A DNA stretch of 53,475 nucleotides from Perkinsus marinus ATCC 50983 (Eukaryota > Perkinsozoa > Perkinsida > Perkinsidae), in NCBI RefSeq assembly GCF_000006405.1, contig NW_003213971.1, forward strand, positions 65,813-119,287. Direction: 5' to 3'. Below the pieces are notes generated by a model. It was not told the DNA's origin. It saw only the letters and a list, made by a program, of their open reading frames with translations, and made no database searches. Each line of letters opens with the position of its first letter. Positions within the stretch are counted from its first letter, which is position 1. The position numbers were made by a program, and so were the translations under genes. This document shows positions 10,122 to 21,278 of the stretch, piece by piece.

Positions 10122-12571
10122 ATGTTCAAAGGCCCCGTGGGAATCCAATCACTTTTGAAGGACGGCACTCAGAGCTACGCCGGAGTTGATGAGGCCTTGC
10201 TGAAGAATATGGAGGCCAGCAAATACGTCTCTGAGATCACCAAGGTAAAACGGGAGGGCACCAAAACTGTCCTGTCCTATCGCTCATCCTCTCAGACTTC
10301 TCTAGGCCCCTGCGGTACCAACAAACTGATTGTCAACCATATCAACAAGCACTTTGTAACCAGCGACACTGCTACCATGCTCAAGGAGCTCGACGTAGGC
10401 TCACAGCGCATCGCCATGCATGATATGATATTTCAGATATTCCATCCGGCAGCCAAGTTAGTGGTGATGGCTGTCCAGGCTCAGGAACAGGAGTGTGGTG
10501 ACGGTGAGCATCGGTACTGGGTGTAGGGTGATGCCGTTGTTTTAGCTACTAATTTGGTATCGATTATCATTGGAGAACTGCTTGAGAACGCCGAACAGCT
10601 GTTGAAGCAAGGCATTCATGCTTCGGATATCATCCGTGGATACGAGATGGCCGGTAGTACTCCTGTTAGCATTCCAAGGCTGATGATGAGGTCTGCTCAG
10701 GTGACCGTGTGGTTAAGTACCTAAACGATAACGATGATTTGGTTGCATATACCTTAGGGGATGTCAAAAGCGTGGACCAGGTAGGCACGACAGTAGAAGG
10801 CGTCAGTTCCTATTACGACGGTCGCTGTTCAGATCAGTACCGCCATCAAGTCTGTCTTGGGAGCAAAACAATATGGCCTTGAGGACACTTTGGTGAGGAG
10901 CAATCAATGCACGGCATTTTACTCTGTGCGATTCAGACTCGCCTCGTAGCAACTGCATGCTGCTCGGTTATGCCTGAGGACCCCAAGAAGTTTGACATCG
11001 ATAACATCAGAGTGGCCAAGCTGCCTGGTTGCGGCAACATGTGAGTGGCCTCAGTCCGGCCTGCTCTTGTCATTGCTTCATTGTCAGTCACAATTCTACG
11101 TCGTGGATGGTATGGTCACTACTAGGGATACTATGGGCATCGAGAAGCATAAGAAGAACTGCAAGTTGCTGATTACTTATTCTGCCATCCCCCGCAGTAT
11201 AGGCTCATGCTTAGGTCGCCGTATATGGCTGCGGTCTAGAGATGACTGGCACCGAGACTCAAGGCACGGTTCTGCTCGAGTCGGGTAAACAATTGATGGA
11301 CTTCGCCAAGGGCGAGGAGAAAAAGATGGAGGAATTTGTAATGACAGTGTAAAACGATCATTGAGTGATGGTGTATTTTGTGTAGGTCCTGAGCTTAGTG
11401 GAAGCCGGCGTTGAGGCGGTCATTGTGGGAGGTTCAATTCAAGACATCGCCCTTCACTTCCTCAACAAGCATCATATCCTTGCTATCAAATGTGGGCTCT
11501 CTTGATGAGTTCATTCCAAGATCGTCATCATTTACAGGTACTTCCAAATTCGAAATGCGTCGTCTCTGCCGTACTTTGGGTGCTACCGGTATCGTCCGAC
11601 TCGGCGCGCCTCTACCGGATGAGCTCGGCTATGCTGAGAGCATCGATGTTGAGGAAATCTCCAGTGCTAAGGTGAGGCGTAGTCTACCTTTTGAGGTCGG
11701 CCATTGAGCTGTCAGGTCACTGTTGTCCGAGCTGCAGACTCGAAGGTATCTACGATCGTCCTTAGAGGTGCTACTGGCAACTTCCTGGATGAGGTACTAT
11801 CAATATGCGGCAGGCGATCGGATTTAATGGTGGACCGGTGCTCAGGTTGAACGCGCTATTGATGATGCAGTTAACGTCGTCCGATGCTGTGCTGTGAAGG
11901 GACAGAGAGAGTGAGTGCAGGGACTGGGATTAGAACCTGTGCGGATTGCTTCTATGCAGGTTCGTCGTTGGCGGTGGTGGATGCGAGATCTCTTTAAGTC
12001 TCGACATTGCCAAGTTCGGTCAGGAGTGCTCCGGTGAGAACTTCCCGTAAGCCTTTTCCATGACAATGTCGATTCTCGTCAGGTCTCGAGCAATATGCTG
12101 TTTTGAAATTCGCGGAGTCATTCGAGATTGTTGCGAACATCATAGCAGAAAACGCTGGCCTTAACGCCATGGACGCTGTCACAACGTAATGCACAGCTCC
12201 TTGAAAGCCACTGTCATAGCCCTCATCTGCTCAGCTTGAAGGCTGCTCATGCTTCGGGTAACAACCGAATGTGTGTCGATGTTGATGCACCGAACCGACG
12301 TGCCTCCCCAATCTGTGATGCTGGTAGTATTGCTCATAATCATCTGGGTCTGTAAGGGGCTTTTCAGTGTCCAAGTCCATCCTGGATAACCGCGGCATCA
12401 AGTCGTGGGCTATACGACTGGCCATTGACGCCGTATTGACTATCCTCAGAATTCAGCACATCATTGTCGCCAAGCAGGCCGGCGGTCCCCAGACCAAGGT
12501 AACCTCATCGTGGTCGCTGTGAAACCTATACGCTGGTGACTTAGGGAACTCCTTACGTCGATGAAGATTAA
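10122..12571 (+). CDS. CCT8: T-complex protein 1 subunit theta (CCT8)
   Basis: CCT8 is one of eight subunits of the cytosolic TRiC/CCT chaperonin, which folds actin, tubulin and other proteins using ATP. The start ATG 10122 gives MFKGPVGIQSLLKDGTQSY. Group II chaperonin motifs appear in order: TSLGPCGTNKL (nucleotide-binding GPxG), then an ATPase loop that by splicing reads GDATN where many subunits have GDGTN. ASDIIRGYEMA, DDAVNVVRCCAVKG, FVVGGGGCEISLSLD, NIIAENAGLNAMD, DNRGIKSW and AIDAVLTILRIQHIIVAKQ follow. The protein ends GTPYVDED at TAA 12569-12571. About a dozen introns of 45-60 bp are present, including an in-frame 54-bp one near 10244-10297. Gaps in the reading frame are all explained by GT-AG introns. 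Confidence 0.92.
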
Positions 12572-13186
12572 GACAAGAACGTATTCCTCCCTACACACCT
12601 GTCGCTCGAGAACTAGCATTGATATATCGTGTCTCTTAATTGCTATTGGGATTGTGTTGTGCCTATCTGTCGGAATACTGGAGCTTGGAATATTGTGGCA
12701 ACGCAACAGATGAAAGGTCCCGAGAACCTGGTCTGCCATCCATGATTGTTCGTAGTTACAGATGGAACAAGCCAGCGTAAAAGAAACACCCAGCTGAGTA
12801 TCAACACACAGGTCACTCAGCGATGATCAGTTCGATATTCGTATTAACAAGTCTCAAGTCTCAGTTTGTTGCATCTACTTGCTTCTCTAAGCCGACATAA
12901 CAAGAGACAACCGAGGCTCAAGTGAGATTTATGTTCGATTCACTTTAAAACATCAATCCATGAGCCATTCGGAGCGTGCCATTCAGAAGTGACCTTCCAC
13001 TATCAACACAACTGTATCATAAGATATCGAACACTGTTAAGTGACGATAGAAAATGTTGTTCAAATGGGAGGTGCTGCTAGCAACGACACTCCAAAAAAC
13101 TAGAGCTCTTCGTATCGCTGTCGAGGATGCCCAACGCGGAACCTGAAGCAGAACGCCAGGAACTACATCCAACAATCCTTGTTAAC
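12572..13186. other. Convergent intergenic region
   Basis: This separates the 3' ends of CCT8 and the DnaJ/thioredoxin gene. It should contain both transcript ends. I see no ORF or repeat of note. Confidence 0.4.
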
Positions 13187-16100
13187 CTACGGCAACTGTG
13201 TTCCACCGTTGATGACGCCGTCCACGAAGCCGTCGGCATCGTCGAACTCCTCAATATCAGATGTGGGCAGCTTATAACGACCACGCTTAGGCCGGTAACT
13301 GAAAGCATATTCGACACTACGTACTTCAAATGAGATGTGCTTGTTATTGGTTCGTCATAGATCATCAGGAAGGTCTCAGCGTTTTCCTGATAGTATCCAT
13401 AGAGTCCCTAAATTTCTTGGGTAATACTAACATTTTCGGTCACTCATAGCGTGACGTTATTGAAGTCTAAATACACATTCTCGGGATACACGATTGCAGA
13501 GCTGTGGCATACCGACCCCAACTTGTGAAATCATGACAACTATGGCATAACGGCCCCAACTTGTAAAATCATGATAACTAGGGCATACCGACCCCAACAG
13601 GCGAAGTTATGACTGCTGGGGCATAGCGACAACGTGCGCAGTCATGGAAGGTGTGGCATAACCACCTCATCGTGTGCAATCATGACAGCTATGGCATAGC
13701 GGCCCCATGACACACACCGACGACAAATGGGACAATATCGGTAGATAAAGTCTCGGGTACAGAATACTTATCTATTGATAATTCAATTTGCCCAGGGACT
13801 TACGCGAAGAGGCGAGTGTGTGCCGGCAGGTCGAATTGATTCAGAAATGCTGAATCATCCCAAACCCACACGAACCGCACTGGATCGTTGCGATATCTGA
13901 CAATAGATTCAGTGGGAAAAGTTGAGCGAACAAGAGGCGACTGACTTCTCTGCCAAGCGTTTGCCTATCGCCTTGAAATTATCGTCGGACGCATCGTGAT
14001 GCTTCACAACTATTACGCAGAACTTCCCATCAATGTTTCGAGCCTTGAAGGGAATAGGAAGATCTTCGCGGCTCGCAGAAACACACGCCTCAAGCACTCA
14101 CACATTCGCCCTGTTCCAACTTCTCTGCAGTGAGCTCTTTGAATGACGACGACTTGCTCCTTGCATGAGAGGCTACGTACAAAGTATGCGAAATTAGCTG
14201 ACCGACTCATTCTATTACTCAGAACTCTGGTTAGGTAGAGCGATAGGACGTCCTTCGAAAGGGTACTGGTCAACTTGTCGCCCTGGAAAGTCGCGCTACA
14301 CGGTAGAATCTCAAGAGAATCTCTTGCCCACCTCCAACGTTTCTTCATCGGTGATGTGATAGACAGTAGGCAGAGAAGTTGCATTGATGGTCTGCGCCAA
14401 TTTACTGTTCAGATCGGCCGACAGCACTACTCCAATGCTGATGCCTAAGGTTGGAAAAAAGTGAGTAATAATGTATCGCTTCGCTCTTCTTTCACTTTTT
14501 CTGAATATCCTAGAATAAGCTTTGATGAGAGGTGGCATAGCTTTCTTATCGCTCAGTAAAAGCACCTTGGCTCGATCATCAGCCGATAGCCACCTTTTTA
14601 ATGACCTGCAGCAATAACCAGTGGGAATGGATCCCAAAAAGCCATCACGCAGTACTTGTCGATATGAGCTTGACTGAGGAGCGTGGCATGACTTGGCATC
14701 TTTTCAGATATCCACCGAGAGAGATGCTTATAGTTGCGCTTCTTTGATGCTGGGAATTCAATGGGTGTCGTCTCATCTGGCTCACCGTACCTGAATAAGA
14801 TGTATATACAGTACTCTCTACTAGTGATAGTATCGAGCATAGATCTGTGTTTCAAGTGTTAAGCGATGCACTGAGACAATTCTCGGTCAGTTCCAAATCT
14901 GCGCCTCCTATGCGATATCCCTCTCGACATTCTACCACATCTCGTCAAGGGATGATTCCCTCATCCTATATTTTCCAACTTCCAAATGGGCACATTCCCC
15001 AAACCGCACAAACAGACGCCAATCGTCTACCACGATTTCCCTACATCCTTATGGTGGGATAAGCCTTAATTCCAGCCTCCTGACAGATCTCTTGCTCAGT
15101 CGCGCAGTTCACCGCTGCTATCTGCGAGTGATTCATCCCTATCGACCGAGCTAACTCAATTCTCACTGTTATGATTCCCTCATAAGTGTCAGCCAGCTTC
15201 TTATAGTCGCCAACGACTTCCCTGAAAGTCATGTGGCTGCGTCAGAAAAGGCCATCTAGTTGCTTACTTGCAGTGGGCGCAACTAGGGGAATAGAAATTC
15301 ACAACTACCGGCTCTTCACGCTCGCTGACTGAAAGGAAAGGAAATTCGTGGCGCAGTGACGATATTCTGCTAACCCAAAACCTCCCAGTTGGTGTCTGAA
15401 ATTTCCAGTACAGGGCCTTCATCGTAAAGATTCTGAACAACAGCACGAACCTTCCCTCAACATCCCACCACGCGATCTCAGTGAACAAGAGTTAGTTACC
15501 GAAGCGGTACTACCTTGACGGGCTGTGCGTGAGGTCTCCGACCCCCTGCGCCACCGAAACCACCGAAGCCCCCGGAGCCCCCGCCAAAACCACCAGAGCC
15601 GCCTCCGAAACCACCAGTGCCGAACTCGAAATGGAAGGAGCCTCCGCCAGGACCACCTTGGCCGAAGAACGCACTGAGAGTTGCATATAGGATCATTGAG
15701 CGGCGAGATGCGGCAAAGGAACTGCTCACTTGAAGATGTCTTCAGGCCGCACGTTGAAGCCACCGCCGCCGAAGCCGCCATCACCACCGCCGCCTCCGCC
15801 TTGCTTGAGACCCTCCTCACCTGAAGGGAGGAGGATTGTGTGGACGTAATGATTTTATCAGTATAATACAACGTAGCGAGAATCGAACCAGGGATCTTAG
15901 GATGGATAGACCATAGGACTATCCAACTGGAGAATTCTCTCGGCATGAAACAACGATCTTACCGAACTGGTCATAGATCTTCCGCTTCTCTGGATCCGAG
16001 AGAGCTTCGTAAGCCTCAGAAATATCGTAAAACTTCTTCTCGGCCTCTTCTTTATTATCACTACCATGCGAAAGGTCCATCCGGGTTCAACTCCCAGGAG

Positions 16101-16423
16101 GTCGATCTTCCTACGTATTCTTATCCGGATGCCACTTCAGAGCCGCTTTACGATATGCTCCTTTGATCTGACTCTCACTGGCGCTTCTGGGTATCCCCAA
16201 GATCTAATCAAACATTCACTCGCCTTTAATAACAGTCATCCTTCTGCGACAACATTGCAACTCAGTGTTCATACGCCTGGTAGACGAGCCGCTCGCGAAG
16301 ACGCCGAGATGAGTTAATAACAGCAGCAGACGAGGATAGTACCTTGTAGTAGTCCTTGCCGCACTCAACTAGGCCAATGAGTCCGACATAGAGTACTAGG
16401 ATGGAGTACCGTAATATGAACAT
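13187..16423 (-). CDS. ER-type DnaJ protein with thioredoxin domain (DNAJC10/DNAJC16-like)
   Basis: The protein starts with a signal peptide (ATG 16423; [20 protein letters not shown]) followed by a J domain. Exon 1 is 16343-16423, exon 2 16115-16203 ([19 protein letters not shown]) and exon 3 15963-16060. The HPD motif, needed to stimulate Hsp70 ATPase, is intact. A Gly/Phe-rich linker follows (15514-15820), then [19 protein letters not shown] and a thioredoxin-fold active site [10 protein letters not shown] at 15268-15328. The CxxC is Cys-Ala-His-Cys. [27 protein letters not shown] sequence follows. A later part at 14.9-13.8 kb has [20 protein letters not shown] and ends [20 protein letters not shown]. 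The C-terminus [17 protein letters not shown] ends at TAG 13187-13189. The junction near 13320-13350 is unresolved: it needs a 26-bp intron or another exon arrangement. It likely acts in ER redox folding with BiP. Two introns carry tRNA-like sequence and one carries a tandem array. Confidence 0.82.
13504..13707 (+). repeat. Six-unit tandem array with GGCATANCGGCCCCA core, intronic
   Basis: About six units of 35-40 bp carry variants of TGGCATAACGGCCCCAAC followed by TTGTGAAATCATGA. They lie in the long intron of the DnaJ/thioredoxin gene whose donor is near 13805 and acceptor near 13505. The core matches the arrays at 20.3-21.3 and 27.6 kb. Confidence 0.8.
15821..15962 (-). other. 142-bp intron containing a degenerate tRNA-like sequence
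   Basis: This is intron 3 of the DnaJ/thioredoxin gene (donor GTAAGATCG, acceptor CCCTTCAG). On the gene strand it contains a B-box GGTTCGATTC (15880-15889), an A-box-like CAGTTGGATAG upstream, and terminal CGAGA/TCTCG halves. The T-stem is mismatched. It looks like a decayed tRNA or tRNA-derived SINE in sense orientation to the gene. Confidence 0.65.
16061..16114 (+). other. 54-bp intron built around an antisense tRNA B-box
   Basis: This is intron 2 of the minus-strand DnaJ gene. On the plus strand, antisense to the gene, it reads GGTCCATCCGGGTTCAACTC, with a B-box at 16084-16094. The flanking exons join as HPDKNT + [10 protein letters not shown], which fixes the intron edges. Confidence 0.75.
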
Positions 16424-16693
16424 TCACGGGTAAAAAACTGATGAGGGGATTGCAACTTATGTGTGTATGTGTGGATCTGTCCCCGGTCATTGCCGGCCCA
16501 ATGGCCTATCGCCCTCAAACGTACAATCGTCGACTCGAGTGGTTGCGAGAAGGAGCAGCGAAAAAGAGAAAAGTCTGTTCAATACTGTGGGTCCACAAAC
16601 CATACATATCGATTACAATGGCGCGCGCTACTAAAACGAGGCACTTCGAAAAGAAAGGAGATACTCATCATCAGAGTTCGTTTTTGGAGCCGT

Positions 16694-17116
16694 ATGGTTA
16701 CCGTTCTCGCATCGACTCGTCGCATTGTAGCGGCCGGCCCCGTGCGCTCAGGACTGCTGCGTCGCAGTGCTTTCAATCGTATGAGGGTTCCTGAGGACAT
16801 TGAGTTCACCAAAAACAGATACACCAGGAGGGTAAGGCTTCTTGCTGTTGGATCGTATTTCGATCTGTCCGTGTTAGTATAACCTGGCAACAGAAGACCG
16901 TGTGAAGTTGCTGAATTGGAATGCTTTTTGCATAGCTGTAACCGCACTTCCCATCGCCTACGTGTAAGCCTCCCACCCTCCTTATGGTCCGACACAGTGC
17001 ACAGGTACTATTCTTGGTACGAGTCGTCAGAGGACACCGATATGATATACAGAACTATGGACCCTATGAGGGAGGCTAAGGCCGAGTACTATCTGCCACT
17101 ACTCAGAGGCTATTAG
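16694..17116 (+). CDS. Small single-pass, probably mitochondrial, protein
   Basis: Three exons (16694-16831, 16878-16963, 17005-17116) with 46- and 41-bp introns give 111 residues. The N-terminus MVTVLASTRRIVAAGPVRSG is Arg-rich without acids, as in a mitochondrial presequence. One hydrophobic segment, AFCIAVTALPIAYV, follows the second exon junction. The C-terminus is acidic and aromatic and ends AEYYLPLLRGY. Size and layout resemble small supernumerary subunits of cytochrome oxidase or ATP synthase, but I cannot name it. Its start is 270 bp from the divergent DnaJ gene start. Confidence 0.7.
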
Positions 17117-17374
17117 TTCTAGCATCGTCATGAATGGTTGATAGTTTTTCCTATTTTTCTATCGGAAGTGTTACGTTTATTAACCTGGAAGCCACAGAGC
17201 TTCTCTTCAACTCGTCGATGAGTGCATCTCTACGTCTCGCCGTATCACCGCTGTATCAGTATGGCATCAGAATTTCGGCAAACCTTCTGTAGTAGTTCGT
17301 GCAACCTACGTCGATGCTTATCGACTATTGCAAGGCATTGACAGCGTATCAGTGTTGGTGTCGCGTGTCTTGTC

Positions 17375-19540
17375 ATGGTGCCGCCTCCTCCTCCTCCCTT
17401 ACCTACCGCACTTTCTCCCACTCATCATCAGTCTGTTGGCAACCAAGTATCGTACGATAATTCGGATCGCCAAAGACGGACAGAAGACAGGAGCGGTAAG
17501 AGTAATCATATTATTGCCCCCACAGGAGATCCTCCTCATTTAACAGGTCCACCTAACGGTCCCGTATCGCCCTCAGACGGTTCTTCAACCAGTAGTCATC
17601 ATCAATACCATCCCTCGAGCAGTTCTCGATCTGCCGATATCGCGGCAGCAGTGGCTATGGCGCGTTCTCCTCATGACGAGTTCCTCAAGGGGGAAGAACG
17701 AACGAAAGCCAAGTGGGCGAAAATGGTCGGTAGATACTGTCAGTGTTGATCCTATGAGGAAAGCGTTTCAGGTCAAACGTGGCATCAGTAGTTTCATTCG
17801 CGAACAACCGGATAAATTCCACCGCCGTGCTCGGCGAGGCATCCCAGCGGAATATCGGTGGACGGTGTGGAAGGCCTGTGTGTCCCATGATGAACGGTTC
17901 GTTCGTAACGTATATTGGAAACTCACGGGACTGGGCTCTGAGAATGAGCAGTGGGGAAGAGCCATAAAAATCGATGTACGATTTCGGACATCTCACTGAG
18001 CGTCTTGGCCACTTCCCCTCCAGGTTCCCAGAACCTTCCCGAGAGACCAAGCAACTCGGAATGGCTCTCAGATGTCGGAGGTAGTCTATGGCATTGTGGG
18101 TGAAACCTCTAAACCTATAGTTTCCATGATGAGTTATTTGGATCGCATAAACGAGTCGTGGACATCTGGTTGAAAGCCCGTATTGTGAACTTGAAAGCAT
18201 CGAGTTAGCTTTGTATTTTCAGGCTCACTTGAAGTCTCTGTATCGTATCCTGGTGGCCTATGCCAACCTCAATCCGGATGTAGGCTACTGTCAAGGGATG
18301 AACTTCGTGGCAGGCTTGCTTTTGCTGGTCAGTGGAGAGGTCCCGGGTTCGATTCCTGCATCTGTCGTTTTATATTCAGGTCGCATGTCCTGATAGGGAC
18401 ACTCCGCCCTCCCCAGTCGAAGAGGTAAGCCTCCATCAGCTATGCGTGCGTCATGTATCGCCCTCAGGAGGAGGCCTTTTGGGTTTTTGTTTGCCTCATG
18501 GAATACGATGGCCTCGCTGGGTTCTATCGCGAAAACTTCCCACTGCTGGGTAAGGCTATTCTATCGAATTCTTATTTATCAACGTTGAATCGAAATCGTT
18601 TACCAAAATGTATGCACCGTTCGTGACGAATATGTTCCCTGCGGGGATCGAACTAGGGGTCTGTGGAATAGCAAACCAGCTACTTTCCCATTGGACTACG
18701 AATCTATTGGTCTGTCTAGGTCGATATACTCATGCGTTCGATGAGCTTCTCGCTCGGGAACTACCCGACCTGCGAGATCACTTCACAGAAGAGGGTGTCC
18801 AACCAACTCTGTACATTCATCAGTGGTGAGCTTAGATTCATCGCAGCCGGACCCTCCTAGGTTTTGCTAAGGTACCTGTCATTATTCATAAATTGCCTAC
18901 CACTCCAAACGGTAATTATCCTCGAGCCTTTGAGAGTCATAGTGGGCCCTTCTTAGGTATTCGTTTTATGGGATGTTATAGTCAGTGATGGCCTACCGAT
19001 CATTCTCAGTATATCTATTGCATTATTGAAGGTGACTGGACAACCTCTAAGAACCTCATTAAAAGCACTGCTCCATCAGGTCCTTCGTCCGGCTCTGATG
19101 CAGATGGAATTCGAGGATATCGTGCGATTCTTCAAAACTATGAAGACAGGTAGGACTAAATGAGATAGAAGGGCACTCGTCATTGGGTCCATTTAGGCGA
19201 CGAGAAGTGCGATGCAACAGTGATAGGCCAACTACTAGTGCGGCTATCTGGGAAGGTGGAGATCCCTGACTCCATTCTAGAGTCGCTTCATTTACCATAC
19301 GACTGTCAAGATCCTAGGAATGTCGAACCCCTGGGCCTGCCTCCGGGACCTAGGAGTCTCGAACTGGATCGGCCTCTGGACGGACTCGATAGTGATGGCA
19401 CCAAACCCGTCGCGGGTGTTGCACAATGGTTGAAGAGCGTGTCAGCACAGATTGACGCGAGTTGGAGCGAGCTCAAAGGCGGCCTTGCGGGAGCAGCCTC
19501 TTCAAGTGACGAGCGATTGTCGTCTGATGATGCCTCGTGA
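17375..19540 (+). CDS. TBC-domain Rab GTPase-activating protein
   Basis: TBC proteins speed GTP hydrolysis by Rab GTPases in vesicle traffic. The N-terminus is Pro- and Ser-rich (ATG 17375; VPPPPPPLPTALSP). The TBC domain begins near FHRRARRGIPAEYRWTVWK (17817-17875). The arginine finger motif IKID + VPRTFP is split by an intron. The glutamine finger GYCQGMNFVAGLLLL is at about 18280-18327. EEAFWVFVCLMEYDGLAGFY, FTEEGVQPTLYIHQW and the hydrophobic C-terminal helices follow. The last exon (from about 19198) is a low-complexity tail ending SSSDERLSSDDAS at TGA 19538-19540. Both catalytic fingers are present, so activity is expected. The 52-bp intron 18328-18379 and the 170-bp intron 18550-18719 each hold tRNA-like sequence. 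An upstream start is possible. Confidence 0.87.
18328..18379 (+). other. 52-bp intron built around a tRNA B-box
   Basis: The TBC gene intron starts GTCAGTGGAG and ends ATATTCAG. It contains GGTCCCGGGTTCGATTCCTG with a perfect B-box at 18346-18356. The exons join in frame as GLLLL + VACPDRDTPP. Confidence 0.78.
18550..18719 (-). other. 170-bp intron with antisense tRNA-like sequence
   Basis: On the minus strand, about 18700-18638 reads TAGTCCAATGGGAAAGTAGC, then TTTGCTATTCC, then CCCCTAGTTCGATCCCCGC. This gives D-arm, anticodon-arm and T-arm order with a B-box at 18645-18654. The anticodon stem has mismatches (possible anticodon GCT), and the 5' acceptor strand is not evident. The intron edges are fixed by the TBC frame (NFPLL + GRYTHAFDELL). 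Confidence 0.65.
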
Positions 19541-19942
19541 GAACCCGATGTTCAGCTGCTAAAATGTTAACATTGATGATCTATATTTAACCAGGCTTGT
19601 TTGCTGAGTGCGACCTTAGGGGGGGGGTCGACTTTATTGTCTCCATCAATCGATAATAGTGAACATATTTCAAGAAGCACCATTGACATAACCTGCAACT
19701 CATCGTATTGTGTGACTACATACGTGAGTGTTATGTTCGCAGTTCTATTCCGGGGAGAGCAACGATTCATCTCAGCGAATCTGTTGACTACTGATAATGC
19801 CTCCCAACAGCGTTCTCCGAGAAGTCGAAATACAAGGGGAGGAGTTCAAGTTTAGCTGTGGGCATTTTGTCGCGTAAGCCCTATTGTCATCATTCCACCT
19901 GCTAAAGACTCTCTAATGACATTAAATTCCACTGTAGAAGGA
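19541..19942. other. Intergenic, nothing recognised
   Basis: About 400 bp after the RabGAP stop. It has a G run (19620-19627). No supported ORF. Confidence 0.4.
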
Positions 19943-20129
19943 CAATGTGGGAATATGTGTTCGCTTTCCTCAGCCGATTTCAGAAGTTCCCTCACGAATT
20001 GTAGAAGTTTATATACGAATTCGGGTAGAAGCATACAGAAACCAATAAGAATTTGGCCAAGTTTCTTCGCAGTTTTCGTATATTCTCGCGTTCACATGTA
20101 GTTGATCACGTGCATATTTTCTCACACTG
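19943..20129 (+). mobile_element. hAT-like MITE, family A, copy 1
   Basis: The left end CAATGTGGGAATATGTG and right end GCATATTTTCTCACACTG form imperfect terminal inverted repeats. Internal landmarks shared by the family are TTCGCTTTCCTCAGC, a CGAATTCGGGTAGAA segment and ACATGTAGTTGA. Candidate 8-bp flanks TAGAAGGA and GAGGAGGG agree at five positions. This copy is intergenic. Confidence 0.7.
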
Positions 20130-20297
20130 GAGGAGGGTTCGCAGGGTAGACATCATACTACTTCACCTTCTACAGGGTGTCTTGAAGATTCCATCAAGAA
20201 GCGCGCGCCCAGTTATTCCCCATAGGCTGGGGATTACTCCATAATTCGCTGAGTAATCGACAACAGCACTTTCTAGGGACACATAGTTAATTTTCCT

Positions 20298-20440
20298 GAG
20301 TGGGGCCGCTATGCCACTCTGAGATGCCTGCCAAGATTTGCCTCGATTCGATGAATTTCTCTGGGTGGGGCGGTTATGCCATCTTAAGATATATCTTAGT
20401 ACTACTAATTTCGCCGATGGTGCGCTGGCGGATATGTCAT
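20298..20440 (-). repeat. Diverged copies of the GGCATAGC core, inverted
   Basis: GTGGGGCCGCTATGCCACTC and GGTGGGGCGGTTATGCCATC, with a weaker third, are reverse complements of the core in the neighbouring 89-bp array. Confidence 0.7.
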
Positions 20441-20640
20441 CCCGGGCTGGTTTCTTTCCAGTGGTAAACTGCCGCTGAATGAATGTCTAAATTTGAACCA
20501 CGGTAGCGCACATGATGAGTCCCAGGATGGTGTATCTGCCTTCGGAGAGAGTCGGCTTTACTAACAGTGAAATTGATCATCACGTTCCGTTGAAACTGGA
20601 GTTACTTTTGACTTCGCCGACGAAACTGATCTTCCTATCA

Positions 20641-21265
20641 TGTGCGCCTGCGAAATTAATTGGCATATATTTGGGTGGCATAGCTGCCCCACTCGGAAGA
20701 GTTGTGCGGCGGAATTGATCTCCTTACCACGTGCGACTGCGAAATTCATTGGTATATATTTGGGTGGCATAGCTGCCCCACTCGGAAGAGTTGTGCGGCG
20801 GAATGGATCTCCTTACCACGTGCGACTGCAAAATTCATTGGTATATATTTGGGTGGCATAGCTGCCCCACTCGGAAGAGTTGTGCGGCGGAATTGATCGC
20901 CTTACCACGTGCGCCTGCGAAATTCATTGGCATATATTTGGGTGGCATAGCTGCCCCACTCGGAAGAGTTGTGCGGTTGAATTGATCTCCTTACCACGTG
21001 CGACTGCGAAATTCATTGGTATATATTTGGGTGGCATAGCTGCCCCACTCGGAAGAGTTGTGCGGCGTAATTGATCTCCTCACCACGTGCGCCCGCGAAA
21101 TTCATTGGTATATATTTGGGTGGCATAGCTGCCCCACTCGGGAAAAGTTGATCCTACTCGCGGCGGAGTTGATCTTCCTACCGCGTGCGCCTGCGAAATT
21201 CATTGGTATATATTTGGGTGGCATAGCTGCCCCACTCGGGAAAGGTCGATCCTACTCGCGGCGAA
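20641..21265 (+). repeat. Tandem array, seven copies, mostly 89-bp period
   Basis: The core GTGGCATAGCTGCCCCACTC starts at 20675, 20764, 20853, 20942, 21031, 21120 and 21218. Spacing is exactly 89 bp except the last (98 bp). Each unit also has CTGCGAAATTCATTGGTATA upstream and GGCGGAATTGATCTCCT downstream. Units are nearly identical, suggesting recent amplification. All three frames are open across the array in places, but the encoded peptides are only translated repeat. The array ends immediately before the PTPS-like gene. Confidence 0.95.
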
Positions 21266-21278
21266 ATAAGCCTTTAAA

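Noticed and set aside
15605-15729. Glycine-rich frame as a possible separate low-complexity protein
   Set aside because: It is the Gly/Phe linker of the DnaJ protein, joined in frame to the J domain and to the thioredoxin part.
18638-18700. Functional tRNA-Ser(GCT) gene
   Set aside because: The order of arms is right, but anticodon-stem mismatches and a missing acceptor strand make it a remnant.
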